Positions 1 to 10,705 of a stretch of 64,000 bases of DNA are shown here, piece after piece. The translations under genes were made by a program, and so were the position numbers. Where the stretch lies: contig NC_084850.1 in the NCBI RefSeq assembly GCF_033115175.1, positions 19,003,218 through 19,067,217 on the forward strand, given 5' to 3'. The notes beneath the pieces were generated by a model that did no database searches, was not told where the DNA came from, and was given only the letters and a program-made list of their open reading frames with translations. Position 1 is the first letter of the stretch. Every line of letters starts with the position of its first letter. Source of the DNA: Lepus europaeus. Lineage: Eukaryota; Chordata; Mammalia; Lagomorpha; Leporidae.

Positions 1-212
1 TCCTACTAATACAGACCCAGCGAGGCAGCAGTGATGGCTCCAACAACTGGGTTCCTGACACCCATGTGGGAGACCTGGACTGACTCCTGACTCCCAGCTT
101 TGGCCTAGCCCAGTCCCCAGCCATTTAGGACATTTGGAGACCAAACCATTATATGGGAGTTCTCTCTCTCTCTCTCAATCCCTCCCTCCCTCTTCCTGCC
201 TTTCAAATGCAC
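1..212 (+). mobile_element. C repeat (CSINE), 5'-truncated at window edge
   Basis: The 3' two-thirds of a C repeat: the 'cccatgtgggagacctgga' body, a CT-rich stretch and the terminal 'ctgcctttcaaat'. It is divergent, so it is an older copy. Confidence 0.75.
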
Positions 213-499
213 ATTGAGTTGATTGAGTTGTATACTTTAAATGGGTTAATTAAATGCTTTGAGGAGTGCATCTGAATAAAAATTGCTTTTAAAAATATGA
301 ATATAGATAAGAAAGTAATAAGAAAGAAATATGATTATAGATGATAAGAAAGTGAGTTGACCAAAGATGTATGCAAAATTTTGCGACAATATTGAACTCT
401 CATCTGAGGCACACTAGCATGAATTTTGTAATAGATTCCATCTGCTGAATTGTGTGACTTTTCCCAGTAGTTATAGAATAAAATGAATTAGTGGGCTTT

Positions 500-806
500 G
501 GGCTGGCATTGTGGCATAGCAGGTTAAGCCACTGCCTATGATGCCAGCATCCCATATGGGCACTGGCTGCTCCACTTCTGATCCAGCTCCCTGCTAATGT
601 ACCTGCTAATGGCAAAGCAGAGAAGATGGCCCAAGTGCTTGGGCCCCTGCACCCATATGGGAGATCCAGATGAAGTTCCTGGCTCCTGGATTTGGCCTGG
701 CCCAGTCTGGGCTGCTCGTGTGCGCTCTCTCTCTCTCTCTCTCTCCCTCTCTTTCTCTCTCTGTCTGTAGCTCTTTCAAATAAATAAATAAATAAATATT
801 TTTTTG
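500..806 (+). mobile_element. C repeat (CSINE)
   Basis: Full-length copy starting 'ggctggcattgtggcatag' (tRNA-like box A region) and ending in an AAATAAAT tail. It is flanked by the duplication 'aattagtgg' at 486-494 and 813-821. Confidence 0.9.
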
Positions 807-844
807 AAAAATAATTAGTGGCTTCATTCAAGACAAGTATTGCC

Positions 845-1097
845 ACCCTGATATCTTAAAAAGATATCCAGTAGCTCGTGAAAACTAACATCACCTTTGG
901 TTCCTCCCTCATTCCCCATAGTGAATCCATCATCAATATTAGTAATTAACACTTAATATAGTGTTTATTATGTTCTAGAAATTGTTCTATGGGTGCCATA
1001 TAAATTTTCCAAATACATCAAATTATTTTCACTAAATTATTTTCCTCAACAGAACTTCGTGCATGTTATTAATGCTTCCCACAGTTCCTCCCATAAT
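845..1097. other. Non-coding, MIR-like remnant
   Basis: No gene seen. About 940-1075 resembles the MIR core and 3' part (ttaacacttaatatagtgtttat), weakly conserved. Confidence 0.35.
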
Positions 1098-1107
1098 TGA
1101 TTGCTTT

Positions 1108-1433
1108 AAAAAAAGATTTATTTATTTGAAAGGCAGAGCTACAGAGAGGCAGAGGCAAAGAGAGAGAAAAAGGTCTTTCATCCACAGGGTCACTCCCCAG
1201 ATGGCTGCTATGGCCAGACCTGTGCCTATCCATAGCCAGGAGCCGGGAGCTTCTTCCTGGTCTCCCACGTGGCTGCAGGGGCCCAAGGATTTGGGCCATC
1301 TTCTACTGCCTTCCCAGGCCATGGCAGAGAGCTGGATGGGAAGTGGAGCAGCTGGGTCTCAAACTGGAACCTATATGGGATGCCAGCACTACAGGCAGTG
1401 ACTTTACCAGCTACACCACAGCACCAGCCCTGC
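1108..1433 (-). mobile_element. C repeat (CSINE)
   Basis: Antisense full-length copy: 'aaagatttatttatttgaaag' at the left (element tail) and 'caccacagcaccagccc' at the right (element head). Duplication 'tgattgcttt' lies at 1098-1107 and 1434-1443. Confidence 0.9.
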
Positions 1434-1451
1434 TGATTGCTTTTCATCCTT

Positions 1452-1734
1452 TAAAAAAAAAAAAGATTTATTTATTTGAAACCCAGAGTGAGAGAGAGAG
1501 ATCAATCTTCCATTTGCTGGTTCATTCCCCAAAAGGCTGCAACAGTTAGGGCTGGGACAGACTGAAGCCAGGGGCCAGGAGCTTCTTCCAGGTCTCCCAC
1601 ATGGGTGCCATGGCCTAAGCATCCTAAGCAGATAGCTCGGTCAGAAATGGAGCAGCCGAGATTCGAACTGGTGCCCATATGAGATGTCAGCATTGCAAGC
1701 GGTGGCTTTACTTGCATGCCACAATGCTTCCCCT
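1452..1734 (-). mobile_element. C repeat (CSINE)
   Basis: Second antisense copy only 18 bp after the previous one, with A-rich start then 'gatttatttatttgaaacc'. It diverges at its head (ccacaatgcttcccc). Confidence 0.85.
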
Positions 1735-1889
1735 GTTTTCCCTGAACTCTCAGCATCCATGTCACTTCCTTTGATATCTTTTTCATGGATACTTTAAGTA
1801 GGTTTCCTCCCTTTGCACATACACCCTTTATTCCCTATTACTGAAACTTGTTTTCTTTACAGAAGTTTTCATTATTTGTGTTTGTCTTC

Positions 1890-2040
1890 TTATTTCTTTT
1901 CTCACACAGCCTCCACTAAATGGTAGGTTTCATGACAGCAGGAACTGATTCCATTTTGTTCATTGATCACTCTCAGTCTCTCCTAATATGATTAATACAT
2001 ATTAGGTACTCAATAATTATTTGTCAAAGAAATGAGTTAA
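1890..2040 (+). mobile_element. L2 LINE 3' end remnant
   Basis: Resembles the L2 terminal region: 'catgacagcaggaactga' followed by 'ttaggtactcaataattat' and a GAATGAGTTAATGAA-like end. Confidence 0.55.
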
Positions 2041-2409
2041 TGAATTTAAGGCTGCAAAATGGTATTGTCAAGTAAGAAGTTGGATATCAGAGTTGGGGTA
2101 CTCATGGAAGAGATTTGGCTTAGAAATATAAATCTGAGAGGCATAGGGCTATTTACTGTATTAGACACCCTGGGAAGGTAAGGGATTGACTAAGGACTGA
2201 GGATAGAATGAAAAGATAAGAGGGTTCAACAGTAAAGTTGGAGAAACTCTAATATTTAAAGATTCACTAGAAAAGAACAAGCCATCAAAAGCAGTTTGAG
2301 AGTGAATGAGTGTTTTTATAGTCAAATGAAGAGTCTTTTGTTTCATGCCATCTGGATTTTGCATCATGAAATCCTTTGGGCTCTATCTAGAAAATATATT
2401 CAGAATCCA
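2041..2409. other. Non-coding, unassigned
   Basis: No gene, RNA or recognisable repeat could be supported here. Confidence 0.4.
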
Positions 2410-3090
2410 ACAATTTCTACCCTTCCACTGCTATCACTTTGATCCAAGTCACTATTTGTGAATCAGTCTTCCTGTTTCCACCTTGCTGCCTACAGTGTAT
2501 TCTCAACACAGCAGCCAATATGATCCTGTTGTGATGAAATAAATATGTGTCACTCCTCTGCTGTAGTCCCACTGGTGATCTCCCATTTCACTCACAATAA
2601 AAGCTAATGTTTTTTCATGGCTTAAGAGAACCTACATGACTTGGCTTGTCTGTTAGTTGCCTGTCTAATTTACTCCTGTATTCTCTTGTTCAGTTTCAGC
2701 CACACTGACTTTGATGTTTTTAGACCATGCCACATAAGTTTAAGTGTTCCTGGTGTGCTCTTCCCCCAGATATTCACATACTTACTATTTCCTTTACCTT
2801 TTCTTCAATGTCACCTTCTTAATGGGACCAACCCTGATCAATCCTTTCAATTTTGTCCTCTTCCATTCTTTCCTCCTGATCACCACTCCCCCACTATTTT
2901 CTGTTTCTTTCATAGCACTTTCCACCCTCACATTTCAACAACCGAATTTTGTTTATACAGAAACATTCAGCCATGACACCACCCCATTAAAGTGTTAGTT
3001 TCAGGCTCCAAGGACTTTCGTCTTTTTGTTCATGATATATTTCAATCACCTTAAATAGTGCTAACACAGAGTAGATGCTCAATAAATATG
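2410..3090 (+). mobile_element. L2 LINE 3' portion
   Basis: Long sense L2 remnant. Recognisable blocks include 'ctacagtgtattctcaacac', 'cagcagccaatatgatcct' and the terminal 'gtagatgctcaataaatat'. The open frames inside (about 110 codons) come from the decayed LINE and are not genes. Confidence 0.7.
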
Positions 3091-3092
3091 AA

Positions 3093-3214
3093 GGTACTTC
3101 CAAATGTTCAGGGAAATATATATTTTTGATAAAACTATGCATGGACCTCAAAATGTTTTGCACCAAAATAAACTTATCTTTTAATTCCATTTTTTCTAAC
3201 TTTTTGAAATATCC
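3093..3214. repeat. Palindromic MITE-like repeat, copy a
   Basis: Begins 'ggtacttccaaatgttcagg' and ends 'ctaactttttgaaatatcc', which are imperfect inverted repeats of each other. The core 'ttttgcaccaaaataaact' recurs in the copy at 50359. One of six related copies in this window. Confidence 0.55.
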
Positions 3215-3291
3215 TTGTATTTGCTGAATGAATGAACATTCTTCATGACAAGACTGTAAAATCATCTACCTATTTTTCTTCCAATACTTTA

Positions 3292-3629
3292 TTTTTTTAA
3301 TTTATTTTTTTTGACAGGTAGAGTGGATAGTGAGAGAGAGAGACAGAGAGAAAGGTCTTCCTTTTTGCCGTTGGTTCACCCTCCAATGGCCGCTGCGGCC
3401 GGCGCATCTCGCTGATCCGAAGCCAGGAGCCAGGTGCTTCTCCTGGTCTCCCATGGGGTGCAGGGCCCAAGGACTTGGGCCATCCTCCACTGCCTTCCCG
3501 GGCCATAGTAGAGAGCTGGCCTGGAAGAGGGGCAACCGGGATAGAATCTGGCGCCTCAACCGGGACTAGAACCTGGTGTGCCGGAGCCGCAAGGCAGAGG
3601 ATTAGCCTGTTAAGCCATTGCACCGGCCC
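3292..3629 (-). mobile_element. C repeat, poly-A subtype (CSINE2-like)
   Basis: Antisense copy of the subtype ending CTCTGCCTGTC-poly(A) (here T-run then 'gacaggtagagtgg'). Perfect 13-bp duplication 'ttccaatacttta' at 3279-3291 and 3630-3642. Confidence 0.93.
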
Positions 3630-3708
3630 TTCCAATACTTTAAGACTTTACATTTTACATTTAAATATTTGAGCCAGAATATATTTTGGCGTAAAAAGTA
3701 GAATATGA

Positions 3709-4055
3709 GGGCCAGCACTGTGGCATAGCGGGTACAGCCACCATCTGCAGTGCCGGCATCCCATATGGGTGCCAGTTTGAGTCCTGGCTGTTCTATTTCT
3801 GATCCGGCTCTCTGCTATGGCCTGGGAAAGCAATAGAAGATGGCGCAAGTCCTTGGGCCCCTGCACCCACGTGGGAGACCTGGAAGAAGCTCCTGGCTCA
3901 TGGCTTCAGATCGGCACAGCTCTGGCCGTTACAGCCAACTGGGGAGTGAACCAGTGGATGGAAGACCTGTCACTCTTCTCTCTCTCTCTCTGCCTCTCCT
4001 CTCTGTGTGTAACTCTGACTTTCAAGTAAAATGAATAATTCTTTTTTTAAAAAAA
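3709..4055 (+). mobile_element. C repeat (CSINE)
   Basis: Full-length: 'ggccagcactgtggcatagc' head, box B-like 'gtttgagtcctggc', CT run and 'gactttcaagtaaaatgaat' tail. Confidence 0.88.
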
Positions 4056-4642
4056 CAGTATGTATGGACATAGATTTTTTTCCCCTTCAAATGGCTCTCT
4101 AGTAGTCTCAACAGTTGAAAAATCTATCATCACTGCCCCCACTCTGAATGTTTCTTAAGGTGTACTTTATTTCCTTTTAATTGAGTATTAAGTATGGTTT
4201 GAAGACATCATTTTCTTTTGTGTGGAAAAAATACAGTAGGAGTGTGTCCTCATTTAGTCAGTACTTCCCACTAAAGATATTGTATCAGAGTCATTTTTGA
4301 TTTATAAGTCTCTATTGCTTGCTTTTCTGTAGCTAAATTGACTACAAATGTAGCTATCTTCTGAACTGTGGCTACTTAAAGTGGTTTGGAATGTTTCCCA
4401 ACTCTAATCACATAAAACTCTTCCCTCCCTTCCTCCTTTCCGCTTTACACAAGATAACACACTTTTTTTTTTTTTTTGAGTACAGGGCAGAAAATCTTTT
4501 CTGTAGTTTGGAGAAGAGGCAAAACTGAAAGCAGAGCCACTTTACAAATGCCCTTCATGCAAAACTGTGAACCTGAACTGAGAGCTTCAATTTACTCATC
4601 TTAGAAAGATTCCCTAGTCCCATAACTGAAAAGTTATTTCTT
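4056..4642. other. Non-coding, unassigned
   Basis: AT-rich unique-looking sequence with no supportable gene or repeat. It ends at the duplication flanking the next C repeat. Confidence 0.4.
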
Positions 4643-4974
4643 TTCTTTTTTTTTTTTTTGACAGGCAGAGTGGACAGTGAGAGAGAGAGGGACAGAGAGA
4701 AAGGTCTTCCTTTGCTGTTGGTTCACCCTCCAATGGCCGCCGTGGCCAGCGCACCACGCTGATCCGAAGGCAGGAGCCAGGTGCTTCTCCTGGTCTCCCA
4801 TGGGGTGCAGGGCCCAAGCACTTGGGCCATCCTCCACTGCACTCCCTGGCCACAGCAGAGAGCTGGCCTGGAAGAGGGGCAACCAGGACAGAATCTGGCG
4901 CCCCGACCGGAACTAGAACCTGGTGTGCTGGCGCCGCAAGGCGGAGTATTAGCCTGTTGAGCCATGGCGCCGGC
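4643..4974 (-). mobile_element. C repeat, poly-A subtype (CSINE2-like)
   Basis: Antisense, little-decayed copy with the 15-bp duplication 'gaaaagttatttctt' at 4628-4642 and 4975-4989. The 158-codon minus-strand frame over it is the SINE itself. Confidence 0.94.
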
Positions 4975-5256
4975 GAAAAGTTATTTCTTAAACATGCAGA
5001 ATCTTCTAAAACTATGGCAGCTTTTTGTTTCCTTTTCTTCTTATTCTTCAATAAAATATGCAAGCCCCTTGTAGGTAAGTTGGGATTCAAGACAAGGCTG
5101 CTAGCATTCTTTAAAATTACTATGCATTTATCTCATGCTAAGTGCCACGGAGGATAAGCAGATCTTGCAAGACATTTCAGCCAGCATTCATTTAGAACTG
5201 ATTATTGTTAGAAAAAGAGGCGCAAATTGGTGCGGCCTCACACATGGGACCAAAAA

Positions 5257-5762
5257 TGTTAGGAAAAGCAGCGCGGAATAGAGAGGAGGCAGCGTATGAA
5301 TCTTCAGCCAGTCCAAATTTATTCAGAGAAAATAAATTCATAGGGGTGGGTGACCAACTGCAGGCATGCACATTGATAGAACACCTGGAAGAAGGCCCTG
5401 ATCCCAGAGGCCAGGCCTTTTTATATTTTAGGAGGGCTAGGGCTGGGGGTGGGGGTGGGGGTGGGGGTAGAGGAAAGCAGGCAAAGAGGAATTCCTGGAA
5501 TGGTCTTTCAGGTGGCCCTGTTGGGTCTTGGGAACCTGAAAAGAATGGGGTGGAGTATGAAGGCAATAGGGTGTGAGACCAAATTGAGATTCAAAGGCAG
5601 AGAATAAATTCCATTGTTTATCTATCTTTTGGACAATGAGCGAGAATGGCTGAGGCTTGTCTTTGTTCCATCAATTATACCCTAAGGTTACCTAAGGAGA
5701 GAAGCAATATTGCTTGATTCAGTCTATCAGTCAATCACTGAGGTGGCATCTGGGGAGAAACA
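5257..5762 (-). mobile_element. Putative endogenous retrovirus LTR (antisense)
   Basis: Block bounded by TGTTAGG (5257) and GAGAAACA (5762), giving short terminal inverted repeats TGTT/AACA. In the antisense direction an AATAAA (near 5325) precedes about 65 bp of U5-like sequence ending in AACA. Bases 5205-5256 would then be primer-binding-site-side sequence. No retroviral gene is present. The family is not recognised and the call rests on layout only. Confidence 0.4.
5438..5470 (+). repeat. G-rich hexamer minisatellite (GGGGGT)n
   Basis: Four near-perfect GGGGGT units inside the LTR-like block, a candidate G-quadruplex on the plus strand. Confidence 0.7.
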
Positions 5763-5924
5763 ATGAACCAAAGGAAAAATTACAGTAAAGAGAAAAAACT
5801 ACATTTAATGGCAATTCAAAGGACTAAATAGAAAGAGGCAAAGGGAAACAATCTGGAGGAGGAAGAATGGGATTCAGCAATACCTTTTGGGTTGTATGAG
5901 ACCTGCTTATGCAACTGCCTGTTG

Positions 5925-6070
5925 GCTAGAGTCCCTCACAGGCAGCACAACCATGTCCCCTCTTTCCTGAATTACATCAGCAATACCCTCCGAATTTGTC
6001 TTCCTGTTTCCCATTCCTCCCTCCTGCAATACAGTCTCCTGACTACAAGCCAGAGTAATCTTTTTAAAAT
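5925..6070 (+). mobile_element. L2 LINE fragment, left half
   Basis: L2-like 'ccagagtaatctttttaaaa' then 'tgaaat'. The expected continuation (ctgattacttactcc) appears only at 6952, after three C repeats. Confidence 0.6.
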
Positions 6071-6075
6071 GAAAT

Positions 6076-6353
6076 GGGGGGGGGGGGGCTGGTACTGTGG
6101 CGTAGCAAGAAAAGCCGCTGCCTGCAGTGCCAGCATCCCACATGGGCACCGGTTCAAGTCCTGGCTGCTCCACTTCCCATCCAGCTCTCTGCTATGGCCT
6201 GGGAAGGCAGTGGAAAATGGCCCAAGTCCTCCAGTTGTTGTGGCCAGTTGGGAAGTGAACCAAGCAGATGGAAGACCTCTCTCTCTCTCTGCTTCTCCTT
6301 CTCTCTCTGTGTAACTCTGACTTTCAAGTAAATAAATAAATCTTTTAAAAAAA
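6076..6353 (+). mobile_element. C repeat (CSINE), first of a tandem triplet
   Basis: Starts after a run of 12 G at 6076, which may be a slipped head. Tail 'caagtaaataaataaatctt'. Followed by a near repeat of the target 'aaaataaaatctg'. Confidence 0.85.
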
Positions 6354-6362
6354 TAAAATCTG

Positions 6363-6649
6363 CGGGCCAGTGCTGTGGTGTAGCTGGCCAATCATGTCCC
6401 AGCAGCTCCACTTTGAATCCAGCTCCCTGCTAATGCACCTGGGAAAGCTGCAGAGGATGGTCCAATGGCTTGGGCTGCTGCACCCATGTGTATAACCCTG
6501 AAGCAGCTCCTGGCTTCAGCCTGGCCTAGCCTTGGCTGTTATGGCCATTTTGGGAGTGAACAAGGGGATGGAAAATCTGTCCCCCTCTATCTCTCCATCT
6601 CTCTCTCTCTCTGTAACTCTGCCTTTCAATAAATAAAATACATCTTAAA
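6363..6649 (+). mobile_element. C repeat (CSINE), second of a tandem triplet
   Basis: Head 'gggccagtgctgtggtgtag', with a deletion in the early part. Tail 'aataaataaaatacatctt', then 'aaaatgaaatctg' again. Confidence 0.83.
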
Positions 6650-6661
6650 AAAATGAAATCT

Positions 6662-6944
6662 GGGGGTTGGCATTTTGGTGTAGCGGATAAAGCCGCCAGC
6701 TGTGATGCCAACATTCCATATGGGAGCCAGTTTGAATCTCGGCTGCTCCACTTCTGATACAGCCCCCTGGTAATGTCCCCTGCACCCAGGTGGGAAACCA
6801 GGAAGAAGCCCCTGGCTCCTGGCTTTGGATCAGCCCTGCCCATGTGGCCATCTGGAAAGTGAACCAGCGGATGGAAGACCTCTCTGTCTCTCCCTTTCTC
6901 TCTGTAACTCTGCTTTTCAAATAAATAATAAACAGGCTTTTTAA
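6662..6944 (+). mobile_element. C repeat (CSINE), third of a tandem triplet
   Basis: Head 'ggggttggcattttggtgta' and tail 'aaataaataataaacaggc'. The target word 'aaaatgaaatctg' reappears at its right edge before L2 sequence resumes. Confidence 0.83.
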
Positions 6945-6951
6945 AAATGAA

Positions 6952-7250
6952 ATCTGATTACTTACTCCATTCCTTAAAAAGGATCTCTTCTCCATCAGCC
7001 TTGAGTCCAGTCAGTAGGTCCTTTGTCTTCCTCTCCAACATTGGCAATTTCTTTTCTGTCCCCTACTCCATGCGAAAGTCACACTCATCCTATCTTAGAA
7101 GCCCCTCAACCAGCCAACCCTGCAACTTTTCCCTCTCATCTGGTCTTGGGAAGTTCTCCCCTCTGCCCCCTGACCCCACAGTGCACTCCAATCTCCCTCT
7201 CCTGGGCACTAACTGCAAAGGCCAGAGTGATCTGGTTCACAGGGATGCAT
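6952..7250 (+). mobile_element. L2 LINE fragment, right half
   Basis: Continues the L2 block broken at 6070. Contains decayed L2-like text such as 'actgcaaaggccagagtgat'. No gene. Confidence 0.45.
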
Positions 7251-7899
7251 AGTTCCTCCTTGAAACCTGGGAGACAGGGACATCTATTGTGGAGCCTGCT
7301 CTGTTCTGTCCTACACTGGAGGAAACCTGGCTTAGACTCAGAGCCTGGAGAGGGTCCTGAAGTCCTTCTGTTTGGATTTGAGAGAGAGAGAGAGAGAGAA
7401 AGATTGCCTGCTTCCCCAGGGTGAGACAATCCTCCTGGCTCTCCCCAAAGGCACAGGTTCGAGGAGGCGCAGGCTCTGCTTGTTGAGCCTGGTATTTTTT
7501 TTTTTTTTTTTTGCCAACCTGGACAATTTCCAACTATTACCGGAGTCAGTAACTTACATAACTCATTCTGAAGACAGATGGATGTGACTTTTGCTTCATT
7601 TGTTATTATTTGACTGGGAAAAAAACAAGAACAGATATTCTTGTCCTACTAAGCATCCTAAGCATCGTTCCCTCCATTAATGTTAATAATTCAGAGCTGG
7701 TTCCAAGGCGCCTTGGGGGCTTTAATCCATGACCTGAGCATTATTTACTACTAGCTGCCTGGCATATACCTTAATTCTCCATGGACAGTAGGATTAAACT
7801 ATAAAGGAGAAAATTGACCAGTGTTCATAAATTTCCTTACCCACCCCAAAATGAACGAGTAACGTCTTAGCATATTTCCTTCTAGTTCGTCTTAACCAT
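7251..7899. other. Non-coding, simple repeats only
   Basis: Contains a (GA)n run at 7380-7400 and a T-run at 7493-7512. The short frames here look random. Confidence 0.4.
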
Positions 7900-8162
7900 A
7901 TTGTGTGATTTTGGACCTTTTCTTTTTCCACTGTACTCTGGTGGTTTTATCCATGCTTATGGCTTTTATTACCACCGCTAAGGTGGCCTTTTAGCACACA
8001 TCTCTGCTCCTAACATCAGATTTTCCAGCCCTGACATTCCAATCTTGCTTCTCTGCAACCATTTTGGTAAATGACCATCACCATCTTCCCTGTTAATATC
8101 AGATACTTAGAGTCATCCATAATGATTTCCTGTTTACTAAATGCCTCCCCAGCCCTTCCCCA
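7900..8162 (+). mobile_element. L2 LINE fragment
   Basis: Resembles an internal L2 ORF2 stretch ('cttagagtcatccataatga' corresponds to the 'gagtcatccttga' block). Decayed. Confidence 0.4.
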
Positions 8163-8372
8163 TCTCTTAGTTCATTAAGACTGTGATAAAAATACCATAA
8201 ACCAGCTAGCTTATGAACAACAGAAATTTATTTCTTACAGGTCTGAAAGCTCAAGGTACTGGCAGTTTTGGTGTCTTGTAAGGACCCATCACCACCAGTT
8301 TCCTGGTTTGTAGATGGGACCTTCTCACTTGCCCTCCACATACTGAAAGGAGCCTTTATAAAGGCACAAATC

Positions 8373-8640
8373 AAGGCTGGCATTGTGGCATTGGAGGTTA
8401 AGCCTCTCCCTGCAACCGGCATACCATATGGTGCCAGTTTGAATTCTGGCTGCCCCATTTCTGATCCAGTTCCCTGCTAATTCGCCTGAGAAACCAGATC
8501 ACCCAAGTACTTAAACCCCTGCACCCATGTGGGAGAACCAGAAGCTCCATTGCGGCCACTGTGGCTCTTTCAGGAGTGAACCAGTGGATGAAACATCTCT
8601 GTCTGTCCCCCCATATCGCTATAAATTATAAATTAATAAA
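8373..8640 (+). mobile_element. C repeat (CSINE) inside MaLR LTR
   Basis: Duplication 'tataaaggcacaaatc' (8357-8372) versus 'tataaaagcataaatc' (8641-8656), 14 of 16 matching, so insertion postdates the LTR and is itself fairly old. Confidence 0.85.
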
Positions 8641-8721
8641 TATAAAAGCATAAATCCCATTCATGGGGCCTCTGTTCTCCCGACCCAATTGCCTCCCAAA
8701 GGTCATTATATTCAGAGTTAA

Positions 8722-9037
8722 ATTTTTTTTTAAGATTTATTTTATTTATTTGAAAGACAGAGTTACAGAGAGAGGTAGAGCCATCCAACTGGTTCACTCC
8801 CCAGATGGCCTCAATGGCTGGAGCTGCGCCGATCTGAAGCCAGGAGCCAGGAGCCTCCTCCTGGTCTCCCACGTGGGTGCAGGGGCCCAAGGACTTGGGC
8901 CATCTTTAACTGCTTTCCGAGGCCATAGCAGAGAGCTGGATCAGAAGAGGAACAGCTGGGACTAGAACTGGCGTCCATATGGGATGCTGGCGCTTCAGGC
9001 CAGGGCTTTAACCCACTGTGCCACAGCGCCAGGCCCC
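8722..9037 (-). mobile_element. C repeat (CSINE) inside MaLR LTR
   Basis: Antisense, well preserved, with 'gagttaa' on both edges (8715-8721, 9039-9045). Confidence 0.88.
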
Positions 9038-9094
9038 GGAGTTAAGATTTCAACACATAAATTTTAGGAGGACACAAACATCCAGACCGTAGCA

Positions 9095-10200
9095 CCATCT
9101 GAATCATGAATAAACGCTATCCAGGCTACCTGGTATATACATTTAGCAATGGTTCCTTCCTCCCCCTATCTGCTGTTGGCATGCTAATCCAAACCTTCCC
9201 CCCCACCCCCACCCCACCCCCCGCCTGCTCCCACAGCCCTGTTGGTATGTATTTCTATACTTACGGCTCCCCAGTCTTTTAATGGGTTCAAAGGCCCTGC
9301 CTCTTTGGCTCTTCATTTCATAGCCCTTAAATGCCTGAACTCTTGCCCCCCTTTGTGTCCCTAGATACATGCATATCAAGCTCTCCCCTCCCCCGCCCCA
9401 CCTGGTGCTTAATGGTCTCTTCTTTTCCTGAAAGTATTTTCCTTTCAGGATTTTCCCTCAGCTCCTCCCATAACCCTTTTCTTTTCCTCCCTTCAGCTCT
9501 GATTTCTAAAGTCACTGCTTCAGATAGACCTTGCTTGAGGTCTCAGTCAAATTCAGTCTCCCTAATACTGTCCACTAAAGCATGTAGTTCACTTCTTTCC
9601 TGACATCAACCATAGGGTGCAATTATTGTACTTGTTAATTGCATTTAACTTCGTCCTTTAATTTAAAAGGAATTAAATTTTAAAATCATTTTGCAATCTC
9701 CCCTCCCCCATTAGTAGCACAGGCAGGTAAAACACGGTCTGCCTCATTAAATTTGACTTTCAGATACACAACAATTTTTATATACGATATTTGGGACATA
9801 CTTATACTAAAAAACAATATTTGCTAAATCTGGCAATCTCAGGCACTTCGCCCTTGTCTCAATTGCTCTGGATTGTATTTTCATGGCCTAGTTCAGTCTG
9901 CCATTTATTTAGTATTGTGCTCAGTAATTGTTCTATAGGAACTGTTTGCTGTTTTGTATGGTTTTTTCCTCCTCACCTGACATCTATTTATCCGAATTTC
10001 CTTCCTTCATTAAACATTCTTGTTTAAGACAATGTTGGGAAACATTTTTTTACCTATTGTTTTCCATTTCTGCAAAATTGGCATAGTAGGAGTATGCACC
10101 CTCATCACGTTATTCTGAGAATTAAGAGTTAATAGGAAAGTAAAAGTAAAATTTTGTACCGTATCCAGCCCATTGGGCCGGTCACTAAATTTCAGTTCTT
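9095..10200. other. Non-coding upstream flank, L2-like patch
   Basis: C-rich tract at 9199-9226 (G4 or i-motif candidate on the minus strand). About 9290-9625 reads like a decayed L2 3' end, and the remainder is AT-rich and unassigned. No C repeat occurs from 9038 until 13095. Confidence 0.35.
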
Positions 10201-10451
10201 TATTAAATGAAGCCTGTGCACCATTTCAGCAGAAAGAAAAACGCGCGTTTGGGGAAAACGGGTGGGGGAGGGAAAACGGTTAGAAACGGGCGCGGGCCAG
10301 AACGCCGAGGGCCCGGGGGGTGGGGCGGGGCTAAGAGTGAATGACAGGAGAGACAGCCAGTGGAGGGGCTGGGAACCGCTCCCCCCTCCCTTCGCGTTTC
10401 AAATTCTAAGCTTCGTTTCCATCCGGGTCCTTCAGCCTCGTTCCCGGGCAG

Positions 10452-10458
10452 TATAAAG
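10452..10458 (+). promoter_or_regulatory. RBMX: TATA-like box of RBMX
   Basis: 'tataaag' in an otherwise GC-rich stretch, about 150 bp before the exon 1 donor. Its use is inferred. Confidence 0.5.
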
Positions 10459-10479
10459 TTTGCTGTCTCCTTTGTTCGC

Positions 10480-10608
10480 CCTCGTTGCGCAGTAGTGCAG
10501 TCAGCTTCCCGGTTGTGGGCTCGGGCGTGCGGCTTTCACTCGAGTTGAGCTGCTGGGCATTCCTTGCCGGCGAGCTCGAAGGAGCTTAGGACCGTCGTCA
10601 CCCCTGCG
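10480..10608 (+). other. RBMX: RBMX non-coding exon 1 (5' UTR)
   Basis: Ends at a strong donor 'gcg|gtacgtgaag' (GT at 10609-10610), spliced to the acceptor at 11726-11727. The start is estimated from the TATA-like box and may be off by tens of bases. Intron 1 is then 10609-11727. Confidence 0.65.
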
Positions 10609-10695
10609 GTACGTGAAGGCTTTCCGCAGCCTGTTTTCCGCACGCTCTTGCCACGTTAGAACTTGGGATTATCTCCCTGGGGATGAGGGTGGCGG

Positions 10696-10705
10696 GCGCC
10701 ATTTT
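10696..10705 (+). promoter_or_regulatory. YY1-like site
   Basis: 'gcgccatttt', matching the YY1 core CGCCATTTT, about 90 bp into intron 1. Such sites just downstream of the start are common in housekeeping promoters. Confidence 0.45.

Larger units (their letters stand above)
8163..9094 (+). mobile_element. MaLR-type LTR (MLT1-like), split by two C repeats
   Basis: LTR start 'tcttagttcattaagactgt' with 'cagaaatttatttcttacag'. It resumes after the first C repeat ('taaatcccattcatggggcc') and ends after the second ('gaggacacaaacatccagac', 'cgtagca'). Non-coding old LTR. The exact subfamily was not determined. Confidence 0.65.

Noticed and set aside
400..846. 148-codon minus-strand frame
   Set aside because: Runs through a C repeat, including its (GA)n tract (RERKRGRERERES). 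Not coding.
4614..5090. 158-codon minus-strand open frame
   Set aside because: It is an antisense C repeat plus flank. The same protein-like text (e.g. PLPGQLSA, APGSWL) recurs at every poly-A-subtype copy, so it is SINE sequence and not a gene.
5192..5576. Overlapping ~124-codon frames on both strands
   Set aside because: Both lie in the LTR-like block and the G-rich hexamer repeat; poly-Pro/poly-Gly composition and no domain.
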